64,000 nt of DNA, taken from Inia geoffrensis. Lineage: Eukaryota > Chordata > Mammalia > Artiodactyla > Iniidae. Shown piece after piece: positions 61,065-64,000 of this stretch; positions within the stretch are counted from its first letter, which is position 1; each line of letters starts with the position of its first letter. A model generated the notes under the pieces. That model worked only from the letters and a program-made list of their open reading frames with translations. It did not search any database and was not told the DNA's origin. Location of the stretch: the NCBI GenBank assembly GCA_036417435.1, contig CM070904.1, positions 46,879,908-46,943,907 of the forward strand, written 5' to 3'. The translations under genes and the position numbers were made by a program.

Positions 61065-61390
61065 CCACTGCACACACTTTAGTCCTTCCCAGAATACACT
61101 TCCACTCCACAGCCCCACAAATTCCTGCAAATTCCTTGTTCATCCTTCAAAATCAAGCTGAAATCGTCAAAACCATCACATCTCTGAAACTGTCCTTAAA
61201 TACCTCAGGCCCAGATAACCCCTCCCTTTCTCCTCCTGTCTTTCTCCATTTTATACATGCTTTTTTCATAGCATTATTTTCTCACTTTGAAGAGGCTGAA
61301 TTCCATAAGGGCAAGTATTGCGTCTCACCTTTGCCTTTACTACCTGGCATAAGGACTACTGCAGAAGTGATATAAATAAATGAGTCTTAA
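61065..61390 (+). mobile_element. L2 LINE fragment
   Basis: TTCCTTGTTCATCCTTCAAAA, ACCTCAGGCCCAGATAACCCC, AAGGGCAAGTATTGCGTCTCA and TACTACCTGGCATAAGGACT follow the L2 3' end in order. Confidence 0.8.
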
Positions 61391-61394
61391 CTGA

Positions 61395-64000
61395 GTTATT
61401 GCAAAAAAGAAAAAAAGTGCAGTTTATTTGTGCATGATATTAGCTGCTCCAATTCCAGAAATGGCACATTCTGAGCTCCCCTGGCAGCTTCCCCAACTTC
61501 AGATTCTCAGAATCTATGGAAGAGCAAAATCTTATCTTCAAAGACAGTTTCTTAAAACCTTCCAAGGATTAGAGCTTCTCTCACAATCACTTCATTGGTG
61601 GGAAGGGGGATTAGAAGGGGTGGGAACGGGACCAGTTTTTTCTCTGAAAGACACGAGATGAGATGAGTTGAGATGAGATTAGATTACTCATCTAAAGACT
61701 GTGGAAAGTGATAACAGCCATTTAGCATTCCTTCATTTCAAGTATTTATGATGCAGTTGCGTTCTTGCTTCTGCATGCTGAGCAGTCTTATTTGAGTCTA
61801 ATATTGGACGTGATATAAAGCCTTGCACATCTTTTACCTTAATAAGGCTTTTTATTTCAAACCCCATATCTTGCATCTATGTGTTTGACAGCTGGTGTCC
61901 TGCAAGGCAATGGCCAGTAAGAGGCATGATTGCGCTAAATTGGAAGCATGAGGCAAAAGAGTGTGTTTTTATTAGGGGGGCAGGGAAGGAAATTTGAGGG
62001 TAGTGGGTTAGAAGAAATCATCCACAGATGCCGATCTCTGTCCTTTAGTGGATGGGATTTTTGAATTGTGGTAATTCCTGTTTCTGTGACAGTTCATCAA
62101 AAATTGAGAGCACCCCATTTGAAAATTACCCATGGTTTCACTTCCAAACTAGATGCAGACTCTGTGCCTTTGATTATTAGAATTATTCAACTCGCTCTGT
62201 AGGGCAATGAGGAGGGGCATGGGTAAATACTAAGCCAACTGATATTCTGTAAGAGATTCATTTCAGAAGCGCAAGGCAGCAGAGCAAACTCCATCACTTT
62301 TTAACACGCGTTATCTAAACACACAGCAGCAACCGATGAGTGAGCCAAAGTGACAATTTGGAAATTAATCTGTTTCCTCCAGAAATGTCTATGTGGGTGA
62401 GGGGCCAGTCATACTGAAAGATGAGGAGACAAACTTTTCTCTGCTTTTATTAAGCATTTTTAGATGAATTGTGGAAGGCAACTCAGCAAATGTCTACAGG
62501 TTTCTCTCTACTCAGCAAAACTCCTTTAAAAATAATATAAAAAACATCTCTAACCAAAGCGTGAGGAGGAGATAGTACTTCAGAAACTTTTCACGGGTAA
62601 AACCAAACTGATTGTTCCTTTAGCAAAAGCAAAACTTCAAAAGCTGCTTTCCTTTCATTCCACCAAACACTGACTGAGGTCAAGTCCCAACGTTCTCTTC
62701 AGGAACAGGAGAGAACTCAGACGAAAGGTGTGTGGAAGGGAAGAGGAGATGAATGTACGTTAGTCATATCCACTGTAAGGAAATTGTTTCTTCACTGGTC
62801 TCATGTAGAACTCTGCTACACTCCTGATGCGCTGAAAGGCACATGAGCGCCATTGTGAAGAGACAGGACTTAAGAGGGATTTCAAGAGAAGAGGGCTGTT
62901 GATTCACACAGGAGCATGTCAAAGATTATTTAAGTGGCCAGTAATATAAACATCATGCTACTAACACTGAACAGTTTATCACATAAATATAATTGTCTTC
63001 TTTTAGAAGAATAATAAAAGCTGAATCCATATGTTTCATATTATTTAAAATTGTTTCTGCAAGATGTATTAGTCCCACAGAAGAAGCAATTCTTCCACCA
63101 TAGGAGGACAACAGCAGTTTTATTATTTTACATTGTCATTTGTTTAATTTGTTTGTGCCCAGTAGTAGTTTCACAGATTTTTATGAACTGTTACTTTTAT
63201 AGAAAGTCAAGTTACTCCTGATGGATGTTGCTTGCATTCATTTAAAAAAAAAGAGTCAGAAAGGTAGATGGCATGGATTTACTTAACCAAATCTGTTTAA
63301 AACAATGTTCCTGAATTCTTAGACAAATCGAAAATTAATGTAGGGAGTTAGGTTCTGTTAGGGATATTTCTAATATTTTGTCTGAGTTTATTTAAACATG
63401 GAGATCAAGTTAAAGCTCAGACTGGAAGACCTCTTGTGAGCAAAGATAAACTAGCAATTCTTATGTTTAGAAATAATTCTGAATAAAAGAGAGTTCTCCA
63501 AAGATTTTTTTTTTTGTACAATTACCGCGAAATACTAACTTTATTTACTTATAGTTAAATGTCTACTACTAATTTTTAGGCATTTTATTGGTTGAGAAAA
63601 CTAGTTTCTCCTGTCATTTCTCACAGTTTCAACTAAATTTTATTTTTTATCTATACTGAGATGTTTCTAGGTAAATTTGAAAGTTTAAAACTGAAACATT
63701 ATATTTTGTATTCTCCATTAGCTAATAGATAAAATAAATGCAATGTGAGAAAATATCACCCAAAAGTTACCATTCTTATTTTTTGGAGCTGCTAAAGGTG
63801 CCTTCTATTGAAGTCAGATATTTGGAAAGGAGTGTCATGAAGGTAAATGTCCAAAAGAATTTGAACAAAATTATTCCAACAGTATAGACACAAGGCAGGC
63901 CAGGGAATCAGCAGTACATTCAAAGTCTTCCAGATATCAAAGTACGTGAACATTCACAATCTATTTGCAACACCCAGGTAAACTAAAATTCTAGAAGAGA
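61395..64000. other. Intron without recognisable elements
   Basis: It includes a short GAGAT-type pentamer run at 61656-61685. I looked here for the next RhoGAP exon and saw none. Confidence 0.5.

Larger units (their letters stand above)
33553..64000 (+). other. ARHGAP15 intron, 5' part, runs off the window
   Basis: This intron begins at the GTAAGTG donor and is still open at the window end, so it is at least 30.4 kb. It contains most of the transposon nesting, including the Tigger1 locus, several L2 and MIR copies and old L1. I looked for the next RhoGAP exon and did not find it. Confidence 0.8.

Noticed and set aside
1..64000. A novel multi-gene defence, biosynthetic or mobile system
   Set aside because: Nothing supports it. 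The window is intron of one mammalian gene filled with retroelements, with no adjacent unknown genes, arrays or operons.

Overview
The window is mammalian nuclear DNA and almost certainly cetacean (whale or dolphin). The evidence is at least fifteen copies of CHR-type tRNA-derived SINEs, most with a clean A-rich tail and visible target-site duplications (TSDs). The CHR-2 group is typical of Cetacea, and two copies look like the older CHR-1/CHRL type shared more widely in cetartiodactyls. The species cannot be named from the sequence alone. No bacterial, viral or plasmid feature is present, and I see no CRISPR array, operon or dedicated new gene system.

The only host protein-coding sequence I can support is two short internal exons of one gene on the + strand, at 2566-2664 and 33475-33552. 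Joined in phase, they encode the start of a RhoGAP domain, including the GxYRxSG arginine-finger loop. The wording of the peptide fits ARHGAP15, a Rac-directed GTPase-activating protein of blood cells with very large introns. The whole window is therefore intron and exon of that gene: the end of one intron (1-2565), a complete 30.8 kb intron (2665-33474), and the beginning of another (33553-64000). I did not find the next exon before the window ends.

The rest is a layered transposon record. Ancient L2 and MIR fragments are scattered throughout, with clear L2 blocks at 790-1340, 13.5-14.7 kb, 35.5 kb, 44.3-46.3 kb, 50.4 kb and 61.1-61.4 kb. One MER5A-like hAT remnant lies at 27.1 kb. Old L1 3' ends occur at 1.4, 6.5, 7.5, 31.9 and 34.2-35.2 kb. 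Younger L1 insertions lie at 14.83-15.09, 41.34-41.84 and 48.27-49.6 kb. The most structured object is a Tigger1-type DNA transposon (46575-50289). It keeps both terminal repeats and its TA target duplication, and is interrupted by an L1 insertion that carries a 5' inversion and probably a 3' transduction. That L1 is in turn interrupted by two SINEs.

The gaps between these elements are AT-rich intron in which I see nothing with a clear function. The observations most worth checking are the nested locus, the two twin-priming L1 inversions, an inverted SINE pair that should fold into double-stranded RNA, a decoy splice donor with a fresh SINE just after exon 33475-33552, a poly(A)-only retro-insertion, and a sense-strand G-quadruplex motif upstream of that exon.
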